A stretch of 64,000 nucleotides of DNA from Capnocytophaga sputigena (lineage in GTDB: Bacteria; Bacteroidota; Bacteroidia; Flavobacteriales; Flavobacteriaceae), in assembly GCF_900446695.1 (NCBI RefSeq), contig NZ_UAVP01000010.1:62001-126000 (forward strand), written 5' to 3'. The translations under genes were made by a program, and so were the position numbers. The notes beneath the pieces were generated by a model that was not told the DNA's origin, did not search any database, and worked only from the letters and a program-made list of their open reading frames with translations. This document shows positions 8,710 through 17,325 of this stretch, piece by piece. The first letter of the stretch is position 1; each line of letters begins with the position of its first letter.

Positions 8710-9834
8710 AACCACGACGTCTACATATCATTAGGAAGTAATTTAGGGAACCGTAAAGCGTACTTACAACAAGCCATAGAAGGCATTGCTACGCGGGTAG
8801 GTACCATTGTGGATATAGCCCCTATCTACGAAACACCCTCTTGGGGATTTTCAGGCGAGGCTTTCCTCAACACTTGTCTGCTCTGTCGCACCTTCCTCTC
8901 TGCTGAGCAGGTGCTAATGCAACTCTTGCAAATAGAGCAAGAACTGGGGCGCGAACGTATGCCTCATTCTAAAGGCTACCAGTCCCGTACGATAGACCTC
9001 GATATACTTTTCTATGACGATGAAGTGATTCATACCGATGTACTTACTGTGCCCCATCCGCTTTTACACCAACGTAAATTTGTGCTCAAGCCTTTAGCTA
9101 ATATCGATGACCTCAAAATACACCCCGTACTTAAAAAAACAGTTGCCGAACTGCTCCGCACTACCAATGACACTTCACCTGTACAACGCTTGTCCGACCA
9201 ACTGTCATTTCCCGCACAAAAGTCGCCGTTTTTAAACTATAAGTACATCGCTATTGAAGGAAATATAGGTTCTGGTAAAACTACTTTGGCTACTAAAATC
9301 GCCGAAGATTTCAATGCTAAACTGATTTTAGAACAGTTTTCCGATAATCCTTTCTTGCCTAAATTCTACGAAAATCCTAAACAATACGGCTTTACGCTCG
9401 AAATGTCGTTCCTTACCGAACGATACCAACAAATGCGTGAGCAATTAGCACAAACCGATTTGTTTAAAGAGTTTGTTGTTTCCGATTACGATATCTTCAA
9501 ATCTCTCATTTTCTCTAAGGTAACCCTTACTGATGATGAATTTATGTTGTACCGCAAACTCTTTTATATTCTTTATAGCCAAATTATCAAACCCGATTTG
9601 TACGTATTCCTCTATCAAAATACCGACCGCCTCATAGAGAACATCAAAAAACGCGGCAGGGAATACGAACAGAACATCTCTCCTGATTATCTGAAAAAGA
9701 TACATTATGGCTATTTGGATTTTATACAGAAGAATACTGCTATCAATTCTCTTATCATCGATGTAACCGACCTTGATTTTGTGCAACACTACACTCATTA
9801 CGAGTTTATCATTGAAAAAATCCGTGAGAATTAA
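8707..9834 (+). CDS. folK: HPPK - deoxynucleoside kinase fusion
   Basis: 375 residues beginning at a TTG (8707) that is itself the last unit of a 7-nt repeat array; no in-frame ATG lies near the expected start. Residues 1-about 145 are 6-hydroxymethyl-7,8-dihydropterin pyrophosphokinase (VYISLGSNLGNR, ETPSWGF, RTIDLDILFYDD, VPHPLLHQR). Residues about 175-375 are a deoxynucleoside kinase domain with P-loop EGNIGSGKTT and a lid-like KKRGREYEQ. One half makes a folate precursor, the other phosphorylates deoxynucleosides. The same fusion occurs in other Bacteroidota as far as I recall. folP lies 4 kb upstream, so folate genes are not in one operon. Confidence 0.88.
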   Translation: MNHDVYISLGSNLGNRKAYLQQAIEGIATRVGTIVDIAPIYETPSWGFSGEAFLNTCLLCRTFLSAEQVLMQLLQIEQELGRERMPHSKGYQSRTIDLDILFYDDEVIHTDVLTVPHPLLHQRKFVLKPLANIDDLKIHPVLKKTVAELLRTTNDTSPVQRLSDQLSFPAQKSPFLNYKYIAIEGNIGSGKTTLATKIAEDFNAKLILEQFSDNPFLPKFYENPKQYGFTLEMSFLTERYQQMREQLAQTDLFKEFVVSDYDIFKSLIFSKVTLTDDEFMLYRKLFYILYSQIIKPDLYVFLYQNTDRLIENIKKRGREYEQNISPDYLKKIHYGYLDFIQKNTAINSLIIDVTDLDFVQHYTHYEFIIEKIREN

Positions 9835-9837
9835 GCT

Positions 9838-10716
9838 ATGAAATGTACACTTTTGCTTTTAGTATTTTCTACGATTGCCCTCAACCATTGTAATACTCAA
9901 TCATCTACCTCTACCGCTGTTAAAGAGCCTGAAGTAATAACCATTCCTTTCAGCGATGATATTTCTCTACAATGGGATGTCGCTTCTAAACAACTGCTTC
10001 AAAACACCAATTATCAACGCTATCAAGAAGATAGTGAGGCTATCACTCTATTGCTTAATAGTATTACTGATACTACAAATCTTAAAGTAATGGTCTGTTC
10101 CAAAGAAAAACCATTGCGCAAAGGTGATGTAGTTTTTCTTTATTTGCAAAAAACACTAAATATTCCTTTGTTTCAATGTTTTTATATCCAATTTGATGTA
10201 TTTGAGAAAAAATGTACTTATCCTTCAGACTTACTGAATTATGTAGAAGAATATCGGACAGAAGTACAACAAAAGCTACGTACATACCTTGGAAAATCCT
10301 CGCCTAATCCAAAAATTGGCGTACAAGCAACACTAAACTACACTGATGTAAACCGAGAATATGCTGAGGCAGTTATTGTAAATTACTCCGATAAACCCAT
10401 TGAAATCAATATTTATAATGTGTTTCACTTTGGGTTACAATATGAAGATGAGAATGGCAAAGCTAAAGATATACAAGGTTGCCTACCTCCTTCTGTACCT
10501 CCAGCAAATTTAGATGATTGTAAAATAACTTTGCAGAAAGGTGAGAAGTATAATCTTGTCTATTACATAATTGATAAAATGATCAATTGCCAAGACATAA
10601 TAGACTTTGATAAACCGGTTGTAAAAATCCGTGCTTCTATACATTACAAGTATCCAAATGATAAGAAATATAATGTAGCTTATACCAATTGGATAACTTA
10701 TGAAAAACTCCCTTAA
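9838..10716 (+). CDS. probable lipoprotein of unknown function
   Basis: 292 residues, starting 3 nt after the folK-dNK stop and therefore likely co-transcribed. The N terminus (MKCTLLLLVFSTIALNHC) is a signal sequence; Cys18 could be lipidated but His at -1 is an unusual lipobox, so plain secretion is possible. The mature part is Thr/Ser-rich at first. A later stretch (about 160-290) with beta-type patterning such as EAVIVNYSDKPIEINIYNVF could be an immunoglobulin-like fold. No family was recognised. Confidence 0.6.
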   Translation: MKCTLLLLVFSTIALNHCNTQSSTSTAVKEPEVITIPFSDDISLQWDVASKQLLQNTNYQRYQEDSEAITLLLNSITDTTNLKVMVCSKEKPLRKGDVVFLYLQKTLNIPLFQCFYIQFDVFEKKCTYPSDLLNYVEEYRTEVQQKLRTYLGKSSPNPKIGVQATLNYTDVNREYAEAVIVNYSDKPIEINIYNVFHFGLQYEDENGKAKDIQGCLPPSVPPANLDDCKITLQKGEKYNLVYYIIDKMINCQDIIDFDKPVVKIRASIHYKYPNDKKYNVAYTNWITYEKLP

Positions 10717-10744
10717 TATTTTCCTCTTAACAAATTATTTTCGC

Positions 10745-10772
10745 TATTCGTAACTCGTATTTCGTAATTATT
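10745..10772 (+). repeat. 7-nt periodic array (TTCGTAA units) upstream of cysN
   Basis: Nearly the same sequence as the array upstream of purC and placed identically relative to the -7 box, so the whole promoter module appears duplicated. Confidence 0.7.
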
Positions 10773-10774
10773 TG

Positions 10775-10782
10775 TATCTTTG
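10775..10782 (+). promoter_or_regulatory. -7 box TATCTTTG for cysN
   Basis: TATCTTTG lies 25 nt before the ATG at 10808. It overlaps the beginning of the longest open frame (TTG at 10772), which is therefore not the start. Confidence 0.55.
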
Positions 10783-10807
10783 CCAAAAATTGATTTTTAA
10801 GATACAA

Positions 10808-12046
10808 ATGAATATATTACGATTTATCACTGCAGGTAGTGTAGACGACGGTAAAAGTACTCTCATAGGTCGTTTGTTATACGATAGCAAAAGTATTTTA
10901 GCCGACCAGCTTGAGGCGCTTGAACAACAATCTAAAAATAAGAACGATGATGGTATAGACCTCGCTATCCTCACCGATGGTCTTCGTGCAGAACGTGAAC
11001 AAGGCATTACTATTGATGTGGCGTATCGCTATTTTGCAACCCCTAAACGCAAATTTATCATCGCCGATGCCCCTGGTCATACACAGTACACCCGCAATAT
11101 GATTACTGGTGCCTCTAATTCCGAGCTTATTATCATTCTGGTAGATGCTCGTAATGGTGTAACCGAACAAACTCGCCGCCATTCTATCATAGCCTCTCTG
11201 CTCAATATTCCAGAGGTAGTTGTAGCTGTAAACAAAATGGATTTGGTAGGCTATAGTGAAGAGGTATTCAAAAATATCCAGCAAGAGTATGAAGGTATCG
11301 CCAAACGTTTAGGATTGAAAAGTGTGCACTATTTCCCAATTTCGGCTTTTGTAGGTGATAACATTGTGAATACCACTGAAGCAATGCCTTGGTACAAAGG
11401 AAATTCATTATTAGACTTCTTAGAAACTATAGAAATTAATAAAGATAATTACGACCAACCTCGTTTTCAGGTGCAGTATGTAATACGCCCTCAAACCGAA
11501 GCCTTACACGACTATCGCGGTTACGCAGGGCAAATTATTTCGGGTACTTACCACAAAGGCGATGCTATAGTGGTACTCCCTGAAGGTATCAGCACTAAAA
11601 TCAGTAAGATAGAGCACAATGGCGAAGAAGTGGCAGAAGCCAAAGCAGGAGACCCTGTAGTGTTACATATCGAAGATGATATTGATATTTCTCGTGGTGA
11701 CTATTTTGCCAAACAAGGGGTTGAACCTCAGCAAGGTCAGGATATAGAAGCCCTTGTGTGCTGGATGGACAAACGCGAATTGCGTGAGGGTAATAAGTAC
11801 TTGTTACAACAGCGCAGTAGGCTCGTAAAAGCCATTGTAAAGGAAATTGAATACAAAATAGATGTCAATACCCTTGACCAAACTGAAGGAGTAGAAAGTG
11901 TAAAACTTAACGAAATAGCAAAAATCCGACTTAAAACAGCTGCTCCATTAGTATATGATGCTTTCCAAAGTAATCCCCCTATGGGTAGCGCCATCCTCAT
12001 CGATGAAACTAGCAATGCTACAGTAGGAGCTGTGATGATATCTTAG
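10808..12046 (+). CDS. cysN: sulfate adenylyltransferase GTPase subunit
   Basis: 412 residues from the ATG at 10808. It is an EF-Tu-like GTPase with G1 GSVDDGKST, switch region REQGITID, G3 DAPGH and G4 NKMD, followed by two beta-barrel domains. It is the regulatory subunit that couples GTP hydrolysis to APS formation by CysD in sulfate activation. No cysD, cysC or cysH lies on either side, which is unusual because cysD normally precedes cysN. A fused APS kinase domain is also absent (length stops at about 412). Either cysD is elsewhere in the genome or this copy has another role. Confidence 0.88.
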   Translation: MNILRFITAGSVDDGKSTLIGRLLYDSKSILADQLEALEQQSKNKNDDGIDLAILTDGLRAEREQGITIDVAYRYFATPKRKFIIADAPGHTQYTRNMITGASNSELIIILVDARNGVTEQTRRHSIIASLLNIPEVVVAVNKMDLVGYSEEVFKNIQQEYEGIAKRLGLKSVHYFPISAFVGDNIVNTTEAMPWYKGNSLLDFLETIEINKDNYDQPRFQVQYVIRPQTEALHDYRGYAGQIISGTYHKGDAIVVLPEGISTKISKIEHNGEEVAEAKAGDPVVLHIEDDIDISRGDYFAKQGVEPQQGQDIEALVCWMDKRELREGNKYLLQQRSRLVKAIVKEIEYKIDVNTLDQTEGVESVKLNEIAKIRLKTAAPLVYDAFQSNPPMGSAILIDETSNATVGAVMIS

Positions 12047-12062
12047 CTTTTAGCTAATCTCT

Positions 12063-12115
12063 AAACTTTGCCAAAGTTTTAATTGCTCGTCGTGCTACGA
12101 CCTTTGGCAAAGTTT
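12063..12115. repeat. TTTGCCAAAG-family inverted repeat
   Basis: 14-nt arms AAACTTTGCCAAAG (12063-12076) and its complement (12102-12115). Inside is a 5-bp stem GTCGT/ACGAC. It sits after the cysN stop. Confidence 0.75.
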
Positions 12116-12497
12116 ATTACTCTTATTATCAACAGTTTTTGTTATGTAGGAAAGCCAGCGATAGCAGGGTATGTGCTGTAAATTGAAAATAACCAACTTA
12201 AAATAATTAACAGCCAACAACTAACAACTAAAAATAAAACTATTTTATTCCCCTAAATAAACTTCATAATAAGTAAAGCCACAAGAAAATTACTGCAAAG
12301 GCATAGCTACCATTCACTAGTTTAATGATATTATATTTTTATGATATAAGGGTAATATTTTATCTAAAGAGATATTTTTACCCAGATAATAACAAAAAAA
12401 TAATAGGAAAATATTTTTTTTAAGAGTTTGATTTTGAGAAAGATAATTTTTATTCTTAATAAAATGTAAATAAAAACACAAAAAAACGTTAAAAATA

Positions 12498-12529
12498 TTT
12501 GGAGGTTATAAAAATAATACATAGTTTTG
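12498..12529 (+). promoter_or_regulatory. promoter for the 137-aa gene
   Basis: TTTG at 12498-12501, 20-nt spacer, TAGTTTTG at 12522-12529, ATG 29 nt further on. Confidence 0.6.
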
Positions 12530-12558
12530 CGTCATAAAAAACTAAACACTATATTATT

Positions 12559-12972
12559 ATGACCGGAACAAAACTACAAGAATTACTCAATGCTCATTGC
12601 TTAGAAATGAAAGCCAATATGCCTGGTTTTCTATTTTATGGAATTTTGAGTTGCAAAGATGGAACCATTCTGTCTAAAGCTTCAGCTAATGAAGAATCTT
12701 CAAAAATAGTAGAACAAAGTTCAGCTTTTCATTTGACGATTGTAGATCAAGTGAAAAAAGTGATGAATAGCAATAAATCTATGGGAGAAACAGCTTTAGA
12801 CTATATTCTAATTGAAGCTGATAAAATAACCTATATGCTAATGATTTCAGCTTTAGGAAAATTCTTTTCAATCACTGCATTGGATAGACCAAAATCTAAT
12901 ATTGGTATTTCAAGAGCTCTACTATACAAATGTAAAGCAGAATTTGGAACAATGTTAGACGACTTCTTTTAG
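12559..12972 (+). CDS. small cytoplasmic protein, possibly Roadblock/LC7-like
   Basis: 137 residues, no signal or membrane segment. An early stretch GFLFYGILSCKDGTIL followed by a later KITYMLMISALGKFFSITAL resembles the sheet pattern of Roadblock/LC7 proteins, but I recognise no diagnostic motif, so the fold is a guess. It is monocistronic: a near-ideal promoter precedes it and a strong terminator (13001-13040) follows. A 512-nt spacer upstream suggests extra regulation. Confidence 0.6.
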   Translation: MTGTKLQELLNAHCLEMKANMPGFLFYGILSCKDGTILSKASANEESSKIVEQSSAFHLTIVDQVKKVMNSNKSMGETALDYILIEADKITYMLMISALGKFFSITALDRPKSNIGISRALLYKCKAEFGTMLDDFF

Positions 12973-13000
12973 GAAACGAATAGTAACGCAAAAACTTTAT

Positions 13001-13040
13001 AGCACAAATTTGGATATTCCAAGTTTGTGCTTTTTTGTTT
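13001..13040 (+). terminator. intrinsic terminator
   Basis: 14-bp stem with one G-U pair (AGCACAAATTTGGA against TCCAAGTTTGTGCT), loop TAT, then a T-rich tail. The tail includes the TTTG of the next promoter. Confidence 0.85.
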
Positions 13041-13064
13041 TTACGAAAATTAGTTGTATATTTG
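13034..13064 (+). promoter_or_regulatory. promoter for rocD
   Basis: TTTG at 13034-13037, 19-nt spacer, TATATTTG at 13057-13064; its -33 box lies in the U-tract of the preceding terminator. Confidence 0.6.
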
Positions 13065-13090
13065 TCGTCTAAAAATAAAACGAAAAATAT

Positions 13091-14335
13091 ATGACGTCAC
13101 AAAAATTAACCTCAGAACAAGCAATGGCACTGGAAAATCAGTACGGTGCTCATAACTATCACCCACTACCAGTCGTTCTCAGCAAAGGGCAAGGGGTATA
13201 TGTGTGGGATGTGGAAGGCAAACGCTACTACGATTTTCTTTCCTCTTACTCTGCTGTAAACCAAGGGCATTGTCATCCTCGCATCATCAAAGCACTTACT
13301 GAGCAAGCGCAAACTCTTACACTTACCTCTCGTGCTTTTTATAACGATAAACTCGGAGTGTATGAAAAATATGTAACCGAGTATTTTGGCTTTGAAAAAG
13401 TACTCCCTATGAATACAGGAGCTGAAGCTGTAGAAACAGCTATTAAAATATGTCGCAAATGGGCATACGAACAGAAAGGAGTGCCAGAAAGTGCTGCTAT
13501 TATTATTGTATGTGACCAGAATTTCCACGGGCGTACTACTACAGTAGTTTCTTTCTCTTCTGATAAGAATGCGCGTAAGAACTTTGGTCCCTATACACCT
13601 GGTTTTGTATCTGTTCCTTACAACGATTTAGCAGCTTTGGAACAAGTGCTTGCCGATAATAAAGCAACAGTAGCAGGCTTTTTAGTAGAACCGATACAAG
13701 GAGAAGCGGGGGTATACGTCCCTTCTGAAGGTTATTTGAGTGGAGCTAAAGCCTTATGCGAAAAATATAATGCGCTCTTTATTGCAGATGAGGTGCAAAC
13801 AGGGGTAGCGCGAACTGGGAAGCGTTTGGCAGTAGATCACGAAAATGTAAAACCCGATATATTGGTATTAGGTAAAGCCCTTAGCGGGGGTGTATATCCT
13901 GTGAGTGCTGTCCTTGCCGATAACCGTATAATGCACGTAATCAAAGCAGGGCAACACGGCAGTACTTTTGGAGGCAATCCTTTGGCAGCAGCAGTAGCAA
14001 TTGAAGCTTTACAAGTGGTAAAAGATGAACATTTGGCTGAAAATGCTGCCCGTTTAGGTGAGATTTTCCGCAAAGAAATTGGAGATTATATCAAAACCTC
14101 AAAAATTGCCTCATTAGTACGTGGTAAAGGGTTATTAAATGCGGTAGTTATCAACGATACCGAAGAAAGTGACACTGCTTGGAATATCTGCCTAAAGATG
14201 CGTGACAATGGCTTGCTCGCCAAACCTACTCACGGCAATATCATTAGGTTTGCTCCGCCCTTGGTGATGAATGAAACAGAATTACGAGAATGTATTGCTA
14301 TTATTATCAATGCTTTAAAAGCGTTTGAAAAATAA
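13091..14335 (+). CDS. rocD: ornithine aminotransferase
   Basis: 414 residues, class III PLP aminotransferase. It converts ornithine and 2-oxoglutarate to glutamate semialdehyde and glutamate, linking arginine breakdown to proline. Seen: [17 protein letters not shown] (typical of OAT), [41 protein letters not shown] and the PLP lysine in [14 protein letters not shown]. It has its own promoter and is followed by a clean terminator (14359-14388). A ctlX-like arginine-derivative hydrolase lies 30 kb away in the window and could feed the same pathway. Confidence 0.93.
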   Translation: MTSQKLTSEQAMALENQYGAHNYHPLPVVLSKGQGVYVWDVEGKRYYDFLSSYSAVNQGHCHPRIIKALTEQAQTLTLTSRAFYNDKLGVYEKYVTEYFGFEKVLPMNTGAEAVETAIKICRKWAYEQKGVPESAAIIIVCDQNFHGRTTTVVSFSSDKNARKNFGPYTPGFVSVPYNDLAALEQVLADNKATVAGFLVEPIQGEAGVYVPSEGYLSGAKALCEKYNALFIADEVQTGVARTGKRLAVDHENVKPDILVLGKALSGGVYPVSAVLADNRIMHVIKAGQHGSTFGGNPLAAAVAIEALQVVKDEHLAENAARLGEIFRKEIGDYIKTSKIASLVRGKGLLNAVVINDTEESDTAWNICLKMRDNGLLAKPTHGNIIRFAPPLVMNETELRECIAIIINALKAFEK

Positions 14336-14358
14336 TATATCATATTGTATACAAATAG

Positions 14359-14388
14359 AAAGCTACCTAATGTTTTAGGTAGCTTTTT
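14359..14388 (+). terminator. intrinsic terminator after rocD
   Basis: 12-bp stem AAAGCTACCTAA / TTAGGTAGCTTT, loop TGTT, followed by TTTTT. Confidence 0.85.
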
Positions 14389-14408
14389 ATTTATACAGAA
14401 ATATTTTG

Positions 14409-14416
14409 TATATTTG
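14409..14416 (+). promoter_or_regulatory. -7 box TATATTTG for fabI
   Basis: TATATTTG 41 nt before the fabI ATG; no clear -33 TTTG because the preceding terminator occupies that position. Confidence 0.5.
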
Positions 14417-14456
14417 CCCCACAGAAACAAATTTCACCTTATAAAAAGAAAGAATT

Positions 14457-15266
14457 ATGTACAATTTATTAAAAGGAAAAAAAGGCATCATCTTTGGTGC
14501 TTTAGATGAAAATTCTATTGCTTGGAAAACAGCAGAGCGCGTACACGAAGAAGGCGGTAAGTTTGTACTTACCAATGCTCCCGTGGCAATGCGTATGGGA
14601 CAAATAAAAAACTTAGCCGAAAAAACTGGCTCTGAAATTATTCCTGCCGACGCTACCAATATGGATGACCTCCAAAATTTGGTGACTAAAGCAATGGAAA
14701 TTTTAGGTGGTAAGTTGGATTTTGTATTGCACTCTATCGGTATGTCGGTGAATGTGCGTAAAAATATCCCTTATACCGAGTCTAACTATATGAATACTGA
14801 AAAAGGTTGGGATGTTTCAGCACTTTCTTTCCACAAAGTATGCCAAGTGCTTTACAAAAATGATGCAATGAACGAGTGGGGTAGCATCGTTGCCCTTACT
14901 TATATGGCAGCTCAACGCACCTTCCCTGATTATAATGATATGGCTGATAACAAAGCCTACTTAGAGTCTATTGCGCGTAGCTTTGGCTATTTCTTTGGTA
15001 AAGATAAAAAAGTGCGCGTGAACACCATTTCACAATCACCTACTGCTACCACCGCAGGACAAGGTGTAAAAGGATTTGATGGTTTTATTGCCTACGCCGA
15101 TGCGATGTCACCACTGGGCAATGCTACCGCTCAAGATTGTGCTGATTATACAGTATCTCTCTTCTCTGACCTTACTCGCAAAGTAACGATGCAAAATCTC
15201 TTCCACGATGGAGGATTCTCTAATACAGGTGTAAGCCAAGAGGTAATTGAAAGATTTGGTAAATAA
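14457..15266 (+). CDS. fabI: enoyl-ACP reductase (NADH)
   Basis: 269 residues, short-chain dehydrogenase fold. It performs the last reduction of each fatty-acid elongation cycle. Seen: [19 protein letters not shown] (dinucleotide site), [11 protein letters not shown], the catalytic pair in YNDMADNK (Tyr, six residues, Lys) and [11 protein letters not shown] (substrate loop). The stop overlaps the yidD ATG (TAATG), so both are co-translated. Confidence 0.95.
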   Translation: MYNLLKGKKGIIFGALDENSIAWKTAERVHEEGGKFVLTNAPVAMRMGQIKNLAEKTGSEIIPADATNMDDLQNLVTKAMEILGGKLDFVLHSIGMSVNVRKNIPYTESNYMNTEKGWDVSALSFHKVCQVLYKNDAMNEWGSIVALTYMAAQRTFPDYNDMADNKAYLESIARSFGYFFGKDKKVRVNTISQSPTATTAGQGVKGFDGFIAYADAMSPLGNATAQDCADYTVSLFSDLTRKVTMQNLFHDGGFSNTGVSQEVIERFGK

Positions 15267-15475
15267 TGAAATACCTTTTCATTTATTTGGTACGCTTTTA
15301 TCAGGTAGCTATTTCACCACTGAAACCGCCTACTTGTAGGTATACCCCCACCTGCTCTCAATATACTTTGGAAGCCCTACAAAAATATGGTTTCTTTAAA
15401 GGAGGCTGGTTGGCTATCAAGCGTATATGTAGTTGCCACCCTTGGGGAGGTAGTGGCTACGACCCTGTACCTTAA
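15266..15475 (+). CDS. yidD: membrane protein insertion efficiency factor
   Basis: 69 residues, the usual size. The conserved block is all present: [23 protein letters not shown], then [24 protein letters not shown]. Sequence is given here only in parts: [17 protein letters not shown] carries the Cys motif. The small membrane-associated protein helps YidC insert proteins. It is usually near rnpA-yidC; here it is coupled to fabI. The operon ends in a terminator. Confidence 0.93.
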   Translation: MKYLFIYLVRFYQVAISPLKPPTCRYTPTCSQYTLEALQKYGFFKGGWLAIKRICSCHPWGGSGYDPVP

Positions 15476-15480
15476 CAAAA

Positions 15481-15517
15481 AAGCAAAGTGAAATTAAATC
15501 TTCACTTTGCTTTTTTT
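15481..15517 (+). terminator. intrinsic terminator after fabI-yidD
   Basis: 12-bp stem AAGCAAAGTGAA / TTCACTTTGCTT, 8-nt loop, run of seven T. Confidence 0.9.
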
Positions 15518-15576
15518 GTAACTGATTATTTTATACTTTTGTACTTGTAATTATCATCATTAAATATCTAAACTTT

Positions 15577-16155
15577 ATGAGAACCATTGCTTTTATTGTA
15601 TTATCCTTACTGTTGTTTTCGTGTAAAACAGCACAGCGCCCTAAAATGACTACACCCTTAGACGAAGCTGCTATAAAAACACTCAATGAGGGAACGTACT
15701 ATGTGTATTCAGAACCTATAGAAAAGCAAACACCTTTGTTCTTTCCGTTACTACCTAAAGAATACCAAGAAAAAGCACAATCTTCAAGTAAATTCAAATT
15801 GCAAGTAAAAGCCGATTCGCTTTATGTGAGTTACCAAAAAGTAAAGGATAGTACAACCACCGTTACGATGAGGGCTGGCTTCAAAGGCAAACAGAAAAAG
15901 AACTTTTGGCAGCGTTATAATAGGTTTAGAATCTATCCGTTTATACCTATTTATTTAGGAGTGGATATTGATAGAATACGCATAGCTCCTGATAAAGACG
16001 GTAATTTATTAGTAGAAGTGTATAGAGACCTACAAGGCGCTGTGTTTTTAATACAATTTTTCAACACCTATTACGATACTTTCGTATTTAAAAGAGAAGA
16101 ACAAACTCAAAAACCTATATCTAATGAATTATCTAAAGAAACTACAACAGAGTGA
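15577..16155 (+). CDS. lipoprotein of unknown function
   Basis: 192 residues with a classic lipobox LLFSC (Cys16). The mature part contains no motif I recognise; a segment FRIYPFIPIYLGVDIDRI and FNTYYDTFVF suggest beta structure. Its last 32 nt overlap the next gene in another frame, which indicates coupling with the SUKH protein. TACTTTTG at 15534-15541 could be the -7 box (spacing to a TTTG is short). Confidence 0.7.
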   Translation: MRTIAFIVLSLLLFSCKTAQRPKMTTPLDEAAIKTLNEGTYYVYSEPIEKQTPLFFPLLPKEYQEKAQSSSKFKLQVKADSLYVSYQKVKDSTTTVTMRAGFKGKQKKNFWQRYNRFRIYPFIPIYLGVDIDRIRIAPDKDGNLLVEVYRDLQGAVFLIQFFNTYYDTFVFKREEQTQKPISNELSKETTTE

Positions 16156-16579
16156 TGAATTTGAATACTGTGAAGGTGCTACTGCCGAAGAAATTCAAAT
16201 TGTAGAAACATCTTTAGGAGTATTACTTCCTAAAGCGTATGTAAAGTTCTTGAGCGAATGTGGCTCTTGTAACTTTGGAGATACTTATATCAATGGAGTT
16301 TACAAAGAAGATGGGACATTATCATATCCTGTGGTAGAACTCACAAAACAGTTGAGAGAAGAACTTAACCTCCTCGATGATTTTATCGTACTCAATTACG
16401 AAATAGATGAATACTTGATTCTATATAAAGTCTCAAAAACAGATCGCCTCAACGATTCAAAAGTATATGATGCTGAAATACATTGTAATAAAGACGGTAA
16501 TTTTGTAATGAGCAAACCTACACTTCTATTCAATTCTTTTAATGAATATTTTGAGGATTTCTTAGAATTAGCAGACTAA
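16124..16579 (+). CDS. SMI1/KNR4 (SUKH) family protein
   Basis: 151 residues. The SUKH-1 pattern is clear: EEIQIVETSLGVLLPKAYVKFL followed by GSCNFGDTYING, and the terminal FNEYFEDFLE. Only short parts are quoted: LGVLLPKAYVKFLSECG is the signature. In bacteria these proteins often act as immunity proteins of polymorphic toxins, but stand-alone members exist and no toxin gene is next to it. The 32-nt overlap with the upstream lipoprotein gene is longer than usual and suggests joint expression. Confidence 0.8.
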   Translation: MNYLKKLQQSDEFEYCEGATAEEIQIVETSLGVLLPKAYVKFLSECGSCNFGDTYINGVYKEDGTLSYPVVELTKQLREELNLLDDFIVLNYEIDEYLILYKVSKTDRLNDSKVYDAEIHCNKDGNFVMSKPTLLFNSFNEYFEDFLELAD

Positions 16580-16903
16580 TTACTATGTAAAAATAAGCCT
16601 TTAAAATGTTGTAAAATTGCTTATTTCTACAAAAATGTAAAAATAAGTCATTGCTATTATGTTTATTTTTACTATTTTTTCTTTCCAAAGTAATGAAATA
16701 TTTTTAAAAAAGAGGGTGTCTAAAAAGTTTTGTTTTGTGAGACGGGTGGGACAAATGGGACAAGTAGGACGGGGAGAGAATTTTGAATTGGGCACAAACT
16801 GCAAGCTTGTGCCAGCGGGGGGAAACGCCACACCATGTTGCTCAAACAGAGAAAGGCGGAGTTTGCGTTGCTGTATATTCCATAAAAGGACTGACAAAAC
16901 TGA

Positions 16904-16940
16904 CAAAAGACGTGCCATATTCAACTTGGCACGTCTTTTG
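16904..16940. terminator. perfect 14-bp hairpin, probable bidirectional terminator
   Basis: Arms CAAAAGACGTGCCA and its exact complement, 9-nt loop, with A/T runs built into the base of the stem. Confidence 0.65.
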
Positions 16941-17093
16941 CTATATCACTTGATAGATTATCGTAGGATTTTCTCGTTAATTGACATCGTTGAGCCATTT
17001 TTGCCTATCGGTTTCCAAATAACACTTCAAGTTGTAAGTGTTGTGAGAGCAATACAAAACATAGTTATTAACTATAAAAACTATATCAAAAAC

Positions 17094-17231
17094 ATGAAGA
17101 AAGTATTTAGGAAAATTCAGAAAGGAACAACAAAAATGATTGAACGTATCAAATCGTTGGGGGAAATGGAGACGAAGCAGAAATGTGTAGTTCAACGGTT
17201 CGAGATTATCATTCCCCTCCACCAAAAATAA
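17094..17231 (+). CDS. possible 45-residue basic peptide
   Basis: Frame from ATG 17094 to TAA 17229-17231, rich in Lys/Arg/Ile with no Cys-rich or membrane segment; begins MKKVFRKIQKGTTKMIERIK. No promoter box or family support was found, but two terminators lie directly downstream. It may equally be chance; the longer frame through the region shows no protein-like composition. Confidence 0.25.
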   Translation: MKKVFRKIQKGTTKMIERIKSLGEMETKQKCVVQRFEIIIPLHQK

Positions 17232-17250
17232 CGACCCAATATATAGCCTG

Positions 17251-17286
17251 AGGCTGTCCGAGAAGTTCTTTGGATAGCCTTTTTCT
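17251..17286 (+). terminator. intrinsic terminator (AGGCTGTCC type)
   Basis: Stem AGGCTGTCC / GGATAGCCT with a G-U pair, then TTTTTCT. Confidence 0.7.
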
Positions 17287-17289
17287 AAA

Positions 17290-17325
17290 AAAACAGAGGC
17301 TGTCCGAAAAGGGTAGCCTCTTTTT
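17290..17325. terminator. bidirectional terminator (GAGGCT type)
   Basis: Stem GAGGCT / AGCCTC with T-runs on both sides; directly after the hicB stop on the minus strand, and shares the GAGGCTGTCCGA text with the hairpin before it. Confidence 0.7.

Larger units (their letters stand above)
12047..12558. other. 512-nt intergenic region, AT-rich
   Basis: It holds a TTTGCCAAAG-type inverted repeat at 12063-12115, a run of AACAACTAAC-like short repeats near 12205-12235, an imperfect GGGTAA/TTACCC hairpin near 12350-12383, and the promoter of the next gene. No convincing open frame was found. Confidence 0.6.
16580..17325. other. 746-nt gene-poor region rich in hairpins and repeats
   Basis: Noticeably higher G content than its surroundings near 16740-16870. 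It contains three direct copies of a GAGG(C/G)TGTC motif (16712, 17250, 17296), a GGGACAA short tandem repeat near 16745-16775, a 14-bp hairpin (16904-16940), a 7-bp AACACTT/AAGTGTT hairpin (17021-17042), two tandem terminators, and one possible 45-codon frame. It could be a decayed mobile element or a non-coding locus. Confidence 0.5.

Noticed and set aside
17021-17090. CRISPR repeat-like GTTGTGAGAGCAATACAAA text
   Set aside because: Only a single copy; no spacing or cas genes. Not an array.
16659-17231. 190-codon plus-strand frame
   Set aside because: Passes through hairpins and short tandem repeats, has no domain or promoter, and its composition is not protein-like; only the last 45 codons are kept as a weak candidate.
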